Assembly: GCA_937868095.1 (NCBI GenBank)
Contig: CALMLO010000032.1
Location: forward strand, 62,001-126,000
Length of the DNA stretch: 64,000 bases
Reading direction: 5' to 3'
DNA from: an uncultured Phycisphaerales bacterium
GTDB taxonomy: Bacteria > Planctomycetota > Phycisphaerae > Sedimentisphaerales > Anaerohalosphaeraceae
A program made the position numbers and the translations under genes. The notes under the pieces are model-generated. The model was given only the letters and a program-made list of their open reading frames with translations. It ran no database searches and was not told where the DNA came from. Positions 18,714 to 26,229 of this stretch are shown in pieces; within the stretch, counting starts at the first letter, position 1; each line of letters starts with the position of its first letter.

Positions 18714-18749
18714 GTCCTGGAGGCAATGTCCGAGACAAGCCCCCAGGAC
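18714..18749. terminator. Inverted repeat between convergent genes
   Basis: GTCCTGG (18714-18720) and CCAGGAC (18743-18749) form a 7-bp stem with a 22-base loop in the gap between the GspK-like gene and hcp. No T-run follows on either strand, so a terminator role is only a guess. Confidence 0.3.
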
Positions 18750-18774
18750 GCCTGAACTAATCGGGGCGGCCTTT

Positions 18775-20424
18775 TCAGACCAGAATTTCCGCCAGGTCTT
18801 TTTCCGGTGAAGAGATTGGAACGAGATTGAATTGTTCTGCAAGAACCTTGAGCACGTTGGGGCCGATAAAGGCCGGCAGCGATGGGCCGAGTTTCATGTT
18901 TTTGATGCCGAGATGGAGGAGCGTGAGCAAAATGCAGACGGCCTTCTGTTCATACCAGCTTAAAATCAGCGAGAGCGGCAGGTCGTTGACTCCGCAGTTG
19001 AAGGCATTAGCCAGGGCCAGGGCAATCTGGATGGCGGAGTAGGCATCGTTGCACTGGCCGACATCGAGAAGACGCGGAATGCCGTCGATGCTGCCGAAGT
19101 CGAGCATATTGAAGCGGTATTTGCCGCAGGCCAGCGTTAAGATAATGCAGTCCTTCGGGACGGCCTGGGCGAAAAGGGTGTAATAATTTCTTCCGGGCTT
19201 GGCGCCGTCGCAGCCGCCGATGAGGAAGAAGCGGCGGATTTTGCCTGCCTTGACGGCATCAATTACTTTATCGGCAACGCTCATGACGGCGTTTCGGGCA
19301 AAACCGATGGTAATGCGTTTTTCGGGGGCATCTTCCGCAAAACCCGGAGCGGCGAGGGCGGCTTTGATGACCGGCGTGAAATCTTTGTCCGGCCCGATGT
19401 GCTGGACCTGGGGCCAGGCCACCAGACCTGTCGTAAAGATGCGGTTTTTGTAAGAGTCTTTGGGCCGCTGGATGCAGTTGGTTGTCATGAGAATGGCGCC
19501 TGGGAAGGCGTCAAATTCCTTTTGCTGATTCTGCCAGGCGGTGCCGTAATTGCCGACCAGATGTTTGTATTTTTTCAGGCCGGGATATGCCAGGCATGGG
19601 AGCATCTCTCCGTGGGTGTAAATGTGGATTGATTTGCCCTCAGTCTGCTTCAAAAGCAGTTCCAAATCCCGCAGATCGTGGCCGGAGACGAGAATGGCCT
19701 TGCCCTTGACAGGACTGACTCGCACGGAGGTCGGTTCGGGGTGGCCATAGGTTTGTGTGTTGGCCTTGTCGAGCATTTCCATCACTTTCAGATTCACCTG
19801 GCCGACCTTGAGGGCCATTTCGACGAGGGCGTTGAGGTCCTGGGCACGAGGGCTGATCAAAAAGTCCAGCGCTTCGTGAAAGAATGCGTAAACTTCGTCG
19901 TCTTTGATTCCGAGCAGCATGGCGTGGTCGGCATAGGCGGCCATGCCTTTCAGACCGTACAAAATCAGTTCCTGGAGGCCGGCTATATCCGGGCCAAGGG
20001 ATTCAAGCCGGCCGGCGATGCTGATGGATTTGGCTTCCTGGAGCATCTGTTCCCGGCTGGGCGGGAGACGCCAGGAGGCCGAGCCGGAGAGTTGTTCGGG
20101 TGTTTTGCCGGCCTTTTTGCATGCGTCTTCGTAAAGACGGCGGGTATGGGTGAGTACTTTGTCTGCCTGGCGGATGAGTTTTTCGATTCTTTCGGGGTCA
20201 AAATTGACATTGGTGACGGTGCTGAAGAGGGCTTCGAGGATAAAGCGGTCTATTTCTCTGTTTCGTACTCCCATTTGTGCTGCGCGATGTGCCCATTTGG
20301 CGATTCCTTTGGCTGCGTAAATGAGCAAATCCTGAAGTTCTGCGGCCTCGGATGTTTTGCCGCAAACCCCCATTTTGACACAACCATTTCCTCCTGCTGT
20401 TTGTTCGCATTGATAACAAAACAT
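18775..20424 (-). CDS. hcp: Hydroxylamine reductase / hybrid cluster protein
   Basis: This 549-residue protein is the hybrid cluster protein Hcp, which reduces hydroxylamine and, in current models, nitric oxide to protect against nitrosative stress. The N-terminal cysteines C3, C6, C15 and C21 follow the spacing C-x2-C-x8-C-x5-C. This is the class described for strict anaerobes rather than the C-x2-C-x11-C-x6-C of enterobacteria. Further conserved pieces are GHDLRDLELLL, HGEMLPCLAYPGL, TTNCIQRP and LACGKYRFN, which supply ligands of the hybrid Fe-S-O cluster. No hcr reductase gene is adjacent. It is the last gene of the Rrf2-cupin-hcp operon, 47 bp after the cupin gene. Confidence 0.95.
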   Translation of the reverse strand: MFCYQCEQTAGGNGCVKMGVCGKTSEAAELQDLLIYAAKGIAKWAHRAAQMGVRNREIDRFILEALFSTVTNVNFDPERIEKLIRQADKVLTHTRRLYEDACKKAGKTPEQLSGSASWRLPPSREQMLQEAKSISIAGRLESLGPDIAGLQELILYGLKGMAAYADHAMLLGIKDDEVYAFFHEALDFLISPRAQDLNALVEMALKVGQVNLKVMEMLDKANTQTYGHPEPTSVRVSPVKGKAILVSGHDLRDLELLLKQTEGKSIHIYTHGEMLPCLAYPGLKKYKHLVGNYGTAWQNQQKEFDAFPGAILMTTNCIQRPKDSYKNRIFTTGLVAWPQVQHIGPDKDFTPVIKAALAAPGFAEDAPEKRITIGFARNAVMSVADKVIDAVKAGKIRRFFLIGGCDGAKPGRNYYTLFAQAVPKDCIILTLACGKYRFNMLDFGSIDGIPRLLDVGQCNDAYSAIQIALALANAFNCGVNDLPLSLILSWYEQKAVCILLTLLHLGIKNMKLGPSLPAFIGPNVLKVLAEQFNLVPISSPEKDLAEILV

Positions 20425-20471
20425 TTTTTCATCCTTTCCTATCGTGGGTTTTGGGTTTGTTTCTATCCGTT

Positions 20472-20822
20472 TTATTTTTGCCGAATCATGGTCAGAAGCA
20501 TTTTGAATGGGACTGGGGCGTTGACTGCGTGGGGGATGCCGGCAGGCATAATCACGATTTGGCCGGCATCGGCTGTTATTTTTCTGCCGCCGATGATAAG
20601 TTCCGCTGTACCCTCGATTATCTGCACGAGGGCATCATAGGGTGATGTGTGCTCACTTAAACGCTGTCCCTTGTCGAAAGCAAATAAGGTTAACGAGCCG
20701 GCGGGCTTATCGAGCAGGATTTTGCTCACAATGGAGTGGGCTGAAATCTGAACCAGGTCGCGGAGATTGGCGGGCCGGGCCTTTATCTCCTGCAGAATTG
20801 TTTGGGCGGTTTCGTTGTCCAT
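20472..20822 (-). CDS. Small cupin-domain protein
   Basis: This 116-residue single-cupin protein has HTSPYDALVQIIEG followed by GQIVIMPAGIPHAV. These supply candidate metal ligands H58 and H98, with E70 near the second position. Such small cupins near redox genes are often metal-binding sensors or enzymes of unknown substrate. The ATG at 20820-20822 is preceded by AGGAGG, and its start overlaps the stop of the Rrf2 gene (TAATG on the minus strand), so the two are translationally coupled. Confidence 0.85.
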   Translation of the reverse strand: MDNETAQTILQEIKARPANLRDLVQISAHSIVSKILLDKPAGSLTLFAFDKGQRLSEHTSPYDALVQIIEGTAELIIGGRKITADAGQIVIMPAGIPHAVNAPVPFKMLLTMIRQK

Positions 20823-21241
20823 TATTCCTCCTGTTCTTTGTCTTGAAATTCTTCGAGGGTCGTGTCCTTTAAAGCGGATAGGATTTCGCTTTGAATTTTT
20901 GCGAGTTTTTTTCGCAAAGGGCATCGCTCTTTGAGGGGGCATTGGAATCTGTCTAAGAAGCAGCGGTTCATCTGAATGGGTCCTTGAATGGCTTCAATTA
21001 CTTCGTGAAAGTTTAGTTTGCTGGGGGGGCGAGCCAGAATATAGCCGCCTTTGGGTCCCATAACAGAGGCGACGATTTTTTTGTTTTGAAGTTTTTGCAG
21101 AAGTTTGCAGGTAATCGGGTAGGGGATAAACAGCTCCGATGAAAGCTGCCTTGCCGGAACAGGCCGATTCTTTCCATATAATTTGACAAGTTCATATAAC
21201 AGCCGGAGGGCGTAGTCTGTATTTCGTTTTATTATATCCAT
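20822..21241 (-). CDS. Rrf2-family transcriptional regulator with three cysteines
   Basis: This 139-residue protein is an Rrf2-type winged-helix repressor. Residues 1-60 hold the DNA-binding domain (KRNTDYALRLLYELV...ISFL-type helix replaced by LFIPYPITCKLLQKLQ). The wing has KGGYILARPP. Three cysteines, NRCFLDRFQCPLKERCPL (C-x6-C-x5-C), sit where IscR, NsrR and RsrR bind an Fe-S cluster, though the first gap is one residue longer than in IscR. Encoded first in an operon with hcp, it is a good candidate for an NO- or redox-sensing repressor of that operon. A palindrome overlaps its own promoter. Confidence 0.88.
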   Translation of the reverse strand: MDIIKRNTDYALRLLYELVKLYGKNRPVPARQLSSELFIPYPITCKLLQKLQNKKIVASVMGPKGGYILARPPSKLNFHEVIEAIQGPIQMNRCFLDRFQCPLKERCPLRKKLAKIQSEILSALKDTTLEEFQDKEQEE

Positions 21242-21270
21242 AATATATCCTGAACCATTTGTTTATATAA

Positions 21271-21303
21271 GACTATTATAGTCCTACTTAAAAAGAAATG
21301 CAA
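21271..21303 (-). promoter_or_regulatory. Promoter and palindromic operator of the Rrf2-cupin-hcp operon
   Basis: On the minus strand TTGCAT (21298-21303), a 17-base spacer and a perfect TATAAT (21275-21280) form a promoter about 35 bases before the Rrf2 start. The -10 box lies inside the palindrome GACTAT-T-ATAGTC (21271-21283). A repressor bound there would block the promoter, which fits autoregulation by the Rrf2 protein. Confidence 0.55.
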
Positions 21304-21344
21304 ATGTTTTTCAGAAAGTTAGTAAAAAAAAGATTTTTGAAACA

Positions 21345-21373
21345 TTTACTTATAGGGAACCGTCTTGTATAAT
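21345..21373 (+). promoter_or_regulatory. Candidate sigma-70 promoter for the zinc-ribbon/rsmE genes
   Basis: TTTACT (21345-21350), 17 bases and a perfect TATAAT (21368-21373). It points away from the Rrf2 operon. The region 21374-21555 between it and the first gene holds no recognised feature, giving a long leader of about 175 nt. Confidence 0.6.
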
Positions 21374-21555
21374 GCGGACGCTCTTTGACAGGATAATACA
21401 AGAGATAGAGTGTCGGGAGATTTTTTTATAGTATATTATTATTTGTTTTGATTATTTGCGATTATGATTTGAAGGTTTTTAACGAGAGCTTGAGAGGATT
21501 TTGCTCGAACGGGAAAAGGGCGGCTCGATGTATTATCCTGAAAGGAGATACAGCT

Positions 21556-21789
21556 TTGATTAGCTTCACATGTATAAAATGCGGTCATGCTTACAGCGTA
21601 CCAGATGAGTACGCAGGGAAGAAGGTGCGCTGCAAGCAATGCCAGACGGTTAACACAATCCCTTCTGCTCCGGCTCCAGCGGGTGCTTCCTCACCGGCCT
21701 GCGCGGACAGCATCGCGGCCTACAACAATCTGCTTAATGAATTACTCCGCTACGAGAAGCAGGCGCCAAAGCTTGAGATTGAGTCCTGA
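21556..21789 (+). CDS. Small zinc-ribbon protein (MJ0042-type finger)
   Basis: This 77-residue protein starts at a TTG that has AAAGGAG 8 bases upstream; starting further upstream would add residues unlike the domain. Residues 5-35 form a two-CxxC ribbon, FTCIKCGHAYSVPDEYAGKKV, then RCKQCQT. The pattern (CxxCG, a Pro-x3-5-Gly middle, then CxxC) is the MJ0042-type finger that is common in planctomycetes and delta-proteobacteria. The C-terminal half is Ala/Pro-rich, then has a short helical tail. Function unknown; binding of protein or nucleic acid is possible. Confidence 0.7.
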   Translation: MISFTCIKCGHAYSVPDEYAGKKVRCKQCQTVNTIPSAPAPAGASSPACADSIAAYNNLLNELLRYEKQAPKLEIES

Positions 21790-21913
21790 ATAACTTTTGT
21801 TCTGCGGAAATGGGCAAGAGGTATCAAGGGGGTGTTTTCTATTTTCTGGTTGAGTGCGGATTTTTCTCATTTCCTGTTTTGTTTTTGTTTATTCCCTTTT
21901 GAGTGAACGGTTT

Positions 21914-22645
21914 ATGAAGATGCCCCGTTTTTTCTGTCCGGATTTGTCTTCTGAGGAGGTGATTTTAGAGCCATCTGAATCTCACCACCTGGCGGATGTG
22001 CTCCGGCTTGGAAAGGGCGAATGCGTTGAATTGTTTGATGGGAAGGGAAAATCCGCCCAAGCGGAGGTTGTTTGGGTTCGCAAGGGGGTTGTTTGTCTGA
22101 AGGTCAAGGAACTTCGGTGTTTTCCTTCACCGGCTTCCAAAATTGTTCTGGCGGTCAGTCCGGCCAAGGGACACCGTTTTGATTTTCTTATTGAAAAATG
22201 TACCGAGTTGGGGGTTGACCATATTCTTGCCGTTGTGTTTGAGCGGACAGTGAAGATGGGTAAGGAGTCTTCGCTGGGCAGATATGAAAAGATTGCCATT
22301 GCGGCGGCGAAGCAGTCGGGCTGCCGGTTTTTGCCTGTGCTTGGCGGGCCGCGGCCTTTCCTAAAGGCGGTGGAGTATCTCCGGAACGAGTATCCTTCTG
22401 CGTCGTGGATTTATGGAGACACTTCTTCTCAGGTGCCTGCTGCCGTGCATTTGGGGACGATGGCGGGTTTTCTTGCTGAAAAGGATGTGGTTTGTCTGAT
22501 TGGGCCGGAAGGAGGATTTACGGAGGCGGAAAAAGAGACCTTGAAGTCTATCGGGGCCTGCCCAATGCAAATCAATCCCAATATCCTGCGAATTGAGACG
22601 GCGGCTGTCGCCTTCAGCGCTTTGCTGTGCTTTCTTCGTCAATAA
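21914..22645 (+). CDS. rsmE: 16S rRNA (uracil-1498-N3)-methyltransferase RsmE
   Basis: This 243-residue SPOUT-family methyltransferase modifies U1498 of 16S rRNA with S-adenosylmethionine. The N-terminal PUA-like part has ESHHLADVLRLGKG. The C-terminal knot has AVSPAKGHRFDFLIEKCTELGV, DVVCLIGPEGGFTEAE and ILRIETAAVAF, all diagnostic RsmE blocks. The start at 21914 (MKMPRFFCP) fits the family; an ATG two codons on is also possible. The Shine-Dalgarno sequence is weak. It ends 23 bp from the convergent metX-metW gene. Confidence 0.92.
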   Translation: MKMPRFFCPDLSSEEVILEPSESHHLADVLRLGKGECVELFDGKGKSAQAEVVWVRKGVVCLKVKELRCFPSPASKIVLAVSPAKGHRFDFLIEKCTELGVDHILAVVFERTVKMGKESSLGRYEKIAIAAAKQSGCRFLPVLGGPRPFLKAVEYLRNEYPSASWIYGDTSSQVPAAVHLGTMAGFLAEKDVVCLIGPEGGFTEAEKETLKSIGACPMQINPNILRIETAAVAFSALLCFLRQ

Positions 22646-22668
22646 GGTTTGAGAGTGTTTTGGAGGGG

Positions 22669-24519
22669 TTATTTAAGTTTGCCGGCGTCTGAATCAGCCG
22701 GCGTGTTCGGCTGAACTTTGCGGAGAACATAGACGGCCTGGGAGGCCAGAAGATTGGGCCAGAAGCCGAGAGGGGCGGCGGTATGCTTTTGAAGGGGGAT
22801 TCGTTTTTCAATTTGAATGCCGAGTTCTGCACAAAAATGGTCAAAATCCTTCAGTGAAAGAAAATGAATGTTGGGGGAATTATGCCAGCGGTATGGCAGC
22901 TGGGGCGTTTGCGGTGCACGGCCTTTGAAAAATAACTGAAGCCGACATCGCCAGTGGGCAAAGTTGGGAAAACTGATGATGACTTTTTTGGCAATTTGGA
23001 GGAGCTGGCGAAGGACTTTTTCGGGGTCCTTGAGAGTTTGGATGGTTTGGGATAAGACAGCATAGTCAAAACTGTCGGGGGGATAGTCTTCCAATCCTTT
23101 TTCGATGTCGCGATGGATAACAGACAGCCCTCGCCGGATGCAGTGGATGACCCAGTTCTGATCGATTTCGATTCCCTGGGCGATGATGTTTTTGTTCTGA
23201 ATCAGCTGAACGAGCAGCTGGCCGTCTCCGCAGCCGAGGTCAAGCACCCGACTGTTGGGTTCGATCAGCGAGTCGATCAGGTCGTAGTCGATGCGGAGCC
23301 GCTTGGCTTGCTCAAGAGGGCTGGTTTTTGGGGAATGTGCCGGCTGGACGGCTGGGAGCAGGGGGCTTCCGGTTCGTGCCCGTTCGGCTGCGGCCTGCAA
23401 AAAGCCGGAAATTACTGCTGCTAATTCCGGCTCTTTGAGCAGAAAAGCATCGTGGCCGTATGAGGAAAAAATGCTGCAATAACTTACCTCTTTTCCTTCA
23501 GCTGCAAGGGCATAGGCGATTTCTTCGGATTGTTCCGGCGGAAAAAGCCAGTCGCTGCTGAAACTGATAATGCAGCAGCGGGAGTTTGTGTTTTGAAAGG
23601 CCTGCTGAAGGGAGCCGTATTCCCGAACCAAATCGAAATAATCCATTGCCTTGGTAATGTACAGATAACTGTTGGCGTCGAATTGCTCGGTAAAGGTTTG
23701 TCCCTGGTAGTCTAAATAGGTTTCTACGGCAAATTCGGAATTAAAGTCATAACTGTATTGGTCTTTCTTTCGGAGCTGGCGGCCGAATTTGTCCCGCATG
23801 GCCTGTTCGGATAAATAGGTGATATGGCCGATCATTCGGGCGATGGCCAGCCCTCGGTCCGGGGGTTGGCGGCTGCTATATTGTCCATCGCAAAAGTTTG
23901 AGTCGGCCAAAATGGCGTGGCGTCCGACTGCGTTGAAGGCGATGGCCTGAGCGGTCAGGCGGCTGCTGCTGGCGGCGCAGATGACGGAATGGAGATGCTG
24001 GGGGTAAGCGGCCGCCCATTGGAGGACCTGCATTCCGCCCATCGAGCCGCCGATGACGGCCAGAATCTGTTCTATGCCGAGGGCTTCCAGGAGGAGTTTC
24101 TGGACGCGGACCATATCGCCGATTGTGATGATGGGGAATTGCAGTCCATAGGGTTTTCCGGAAGCCGGATTGATGGAGGAAGGCCCTGTTGTTCCTCGGC
24201 AGCCGCCGAGCACATTGGAGCAGATGACAAAATAGCGGGTGGTGTCGATGGGTTTGCCCGGGCCGACCATCCAATCCCACCAGCCGGGTTTGCGGTCGTC
24301 AGGGCTGTGATAGCCGGCGGCGTGGGCGTCTCCGCTGAGGGGATGGCAGAGGAGAACGATGTTGTCTTTGTTGGGGGAGAGGGTCCCATAGGTTTCATAA
24401 GCGACGTCAATGGGGCCTAAGGGTTTTCCGCATTGCAAAATCAGGGGAGAATCGGCCTGGACGACGCGAAGAAACTGGGTTTGAACCATCCCGACAGAAT
24501 TGTTTAAGTCTTTTTCCAT
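22669..24519 (-). CDS. metX: Homoserine O-acyltransferase fused to MetW (MetX-MetW)
   Basis: This 616-residue protein joins two enzymes usually encoded side by side. Residues 1-380 are MetX, which acylates homoserine in methionine synthesis. It has the alpha/beta-hydrolase nucleophile in GGSMGGMQ (S159), D323 in SSDWLFP and H356 in YGHDAF. Residues about 405-600 are MetW, with the SAM-binding motif RVLDLGCGDGQLL and LSQTIQTLKDPEKVL. MetW is needed for full MetX activity in several bacteria, so the fusion would fix the partners in a 1:1 ratio. An Ala/Pro-rich linker lies at 380-402. The ATG at 24519 is only a few bases from the predicted transcription start; the next in-frame ATG is at 24489. 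Confidence 0.92.
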   Translation of the reverse strand: MEKDLNNSVGMVQTQFLRVVQADSPLILQCGKPLGPIDVAYETYGTLSPNKDNIVLLCHPLSGDAHAAGYHSPDDRKPGWWDWMVGPGKPIDTTRYFVICSNVLGGCRGTTGPSSINPASGKPYGLQFPIITIGDMVRVQKLLLEALGIEQILAVIGGSMGGMQVLQWAAAYPQHLHSVICAASSSRLTAQAIAFNAVGRHAILADSNFCDGQYSSRQPPDRGLAIARMIGHITYLSEQAMRDKFGRQLRKKDQYSYDFNSEFAVETYLDYQGQTFTEQFDANSYLYITKAMDYFDLVREYGSLQQAFQNTNSRCCIISFSSDWLFPPEQSEEIAYALAAEGKEVSYCSIFSSYGHDAFLLKEPELAAVISGFLQAAAERARTGSPLLPAVQPAHSPKTSPLEQAKRLRIDYDLIDSLIEPNSRVLDLGCGDGQLLVQLIQNKNIIAQGIEIDQNWVIHCIRRGLSVIHRDIEKGLEDYPPDSFDYAVLSQTIQTLKDPEKVLRQLLQIAKKVIISFPNFAHWRCRLQLFFKGRAPQTPQLPYRWHNSPNIHFLSLKDFDHFCAELGIQIEKRIPLQKHTAAPLGFWPNLLASQAVYVLRKVQPNTPADSDAGKLK

Positions 24520-24528
24520 TGGCGACTT

Positions 24529-24556
24529 ATTATACTCCGGCGCTTTCTGGAGGCAA
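24529..24556 (-). promoter_or_regulatory. Candidate promoter of metX-metW
   Basis: On the minus strand TTGCCT (24551-24556), a 16-base spacer and a perfect TATAAT (24529-24534). The predicted start lies about 3 bases before the ATG, which would make the message almost leaderless. Confidence 0.45.
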
Positions 24557-24615
24557 GAGAGGGCCGACGAAGGACGGCTGATTCTTTCTTGGGAGGCAGA
24601 AAAGGATAATTTTGC

Positions 24616-24644
24616 TTGAAAAACCAAAAGCCGGCCGGTAGAGT
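24616..24644 (+). promoter_or_regulatory. Candidate promoter of tRNA-Arg
   Basis: TTGAAA (24616-24621), 17 bases and TAGAGT (24639-24644). The same -10 variant TAGAGT occurs with a 17-base spacer before the ilv operon. Confidence 0.4.
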
Positions 24645-24700
24645 AGGATAGGAAAGAGACAGGGGCGGGGGAAACTCCTGCCGCTCAGGGTCAATCGGAA

Positions 24701-24774
<74 letters not shown>

Positions 24775-24822
24775 GTGGGTAATTTTTTGACAACATTTAT
24801 CTTATCTTGAAAGAATCCGTTT

Positions 24823-25815
24823 ATGCGTTTCTTTGACAGAATCATTCAGCGGGCGTCTCAACTTTACAAAACGATTGTGTTGGCCGAGGGGTCTGACAAG
24901 CGGGTTTTGGAGGCGGCCAAGATTCTCACGGAGAAAAAAGTGGCCCGGGTTATTGTTTTGGGAAACAGGGAGCAGGTGTGCCGTAATTTGAAAGCCCTTG
25001 GGGCCAAGACGGATGAAATTGAAGTGATCGAGCCGGCTGCTTCTCCCAAACGTCGTGAATACGCCGAGTGTCTCTATGAAATCCGCAAGGCCAAGGGGCT
25101 AACGCGGGAAGAAGCCGACCGCCTGGTTCTGGATAATCTCTATTTCGGGACGCTGATGGTCAAGTGCGGGGATGCCGACGGGATGGTGGCTGGTGCTATC
25201 CATGCGTCGGCGGATACGATTCGTCCGGCGCTGCAGATTATTCGTGCCGCAGAGGGCTTCAAGACCGTTTCGAGTCTCTTTTTCATGGCTCGCGGCGAGG
25301 AAGTCTATCTGTTTGCTGATTGCGGTTTGGTGGAATATCCCACTGTTGACCAGCTGGCTGATATTGCGGTGACCACGGCGCTGACTGCGATTCAGTTTGA
25401 AGTTGACCCGAAAATTGCGATGCTTTCCTATTCGACGAAGGGCTCAGCCAAATCGGAAGGGTCGATTAAGATGGCTCAGGCGACGGAGCGAACGCGGGAG
25501 AAAATTAAGACCTTTTTTGGAAATGATGGAAGAGTTCTTGTTGACGGCGAATTGCAGTTTGATGCGGCGTTTGTGCCGGAAGTGGCCGCCATCAAGTGTC
25601 CTGACAGCGTTCTGAAGGGGCAGGCGAAGGTTTTTATTTTCCCCAATCTGGATGCGGGCAATATCTGCTATAAGGCCGTTCAGCGGCTGGGGAATTTTGA
25701 GGCATACGGTCCTATTCTTCAGGGTCTGGCCCGTCCGGTCAACGACCTTTCCCGCGGGTGTGTTCCTGAAGATATTGTGGGGGCGGCTGCCATTACGGCC
25801 ATTCAGGCGCAATAA
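24823..25815 (+). CDS. pta: Phosphate acetyltransferase
   Basis: This 330-residue protein is a short-form Pta, which interconverts acetyl-CoA and acetyl phosphate in acetate formation or use. Family blocks are LAEGSDKRVLEAA, DGMVAGAIHASADT, MLSYSTKGSAKS, VDGELQFDAAFVPE and FPNLDAGNICYKAVQRL. It lacks the N-terminal regulatory domains of the long E. coli form. No ackA kinase gene lies next to it. It lies 48 bp after tRNA-Arg and may share its promoter. Confidence 0.95.
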   Translation: MRFFDRIIQRASQLYKTIVLAEGSDKRVLEAAKILTEKKVARVIVLGNREQVCRNLKALGAKTDEIEVIEPAASPKRREYAECLYEIRKAKGLTREEADRLVLDNLYFGTLMVKCGDADGMVAGAIHASADTIRPALQIIRAAEGFKTVSSLFFMARGEEVYLFADCGLVEYPTVDQLADIAVTTALTAIQFEVDPKIAMLSYSTKGSAKSEGSIKMAQATERTREKIKTFFGNDGRVLVDGELQFDAAFVPEVAAIKCPDSVLKGQAKVFIFPNLDAGNICYKAVQRLGNFEAYGPILQGLARPVNDLSRGCVPEDIVGAAAITAIQAQ

Positions 25816-25843
25816 GACAATTTTTGCCGGCAGTGTTCTATCG

Positions 25844-26227
25844 ATGGCGGAGAGTGTTCCTGAGTCAAGAAGGTTTGTCATTCAAAGGCATTCTGCCGCA
25901 GACGGTCTTCATTGGGATTGGATGCTGGAAGGAGAAGGGGGGCTGTGGACATGGCGAGTGGCTCTGCCGCCGGGGGAGATAGGCGTCGAGCCGGTAGAGG
26001 CGGAGAGAATCCATGAGCATCCGCTGCGGTTTTTGACCTATGAAGGTCCTGTTCAGAAAAACACCGGTTCGGTCAAGATTGAGGACAGCGGGGGGCTTTC
26101 TCTGATGGAAATTTCTGATGTGAGGGTTATTTTCGGACTCGAAGGCCGGGTATTGTCAGGGCAGTTTGAATTTCATCAACAGCCGCAAGGGGGGTGGATT
26201 CTGCATCGCCTTGTTCCCCGCCGGTGA
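25844..26227 (+). CDS. Stand-alone LigD-type 3'-phosphoesterase domain protein
   Basis: This 127-residue protein resembles the 3'-phosphoesterase domain of DNA ligase D, which trims 3'-phosphate or ribonucleotide ends during repair. The metal-binding pattern is present: H16 (QRH), H23 and D25 (GLHWDWML), and H59 (HEHPLRF). H23 to H59 is 36 residues, the same spacing as H48-H84 in Pseudomonas LigD. The later EGPVQKNTGSVKIEDSG fits the family's EG-(P)-(K)-(G) block. It has no ligase or polymerase domain and no ku gene nearby. It begins 28 bp after pta, and its 3' end nearly touches the convergent transporter gene. Confidence 0.78.
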   Translation: MAESVPESRRFVIQRHSAADGLHWDWMLEGEGGLWTWRVALPPGEIGVEPVEAERIHEHPLRFLTYEGPVQKNTGSVKIEDSGGLSLMEISDVRVIFGLEGRVLSGQFEFHQQPQGGWILHRLVPRR

Positions 26228-26229
26228 GT

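Noticed and set aside
19678-20640. 320-codon plus-strand frame opposite hcp and the cupin gene
   Set aside because: It is antisense to clear Hcp and cupin coding sequence and matches no family.
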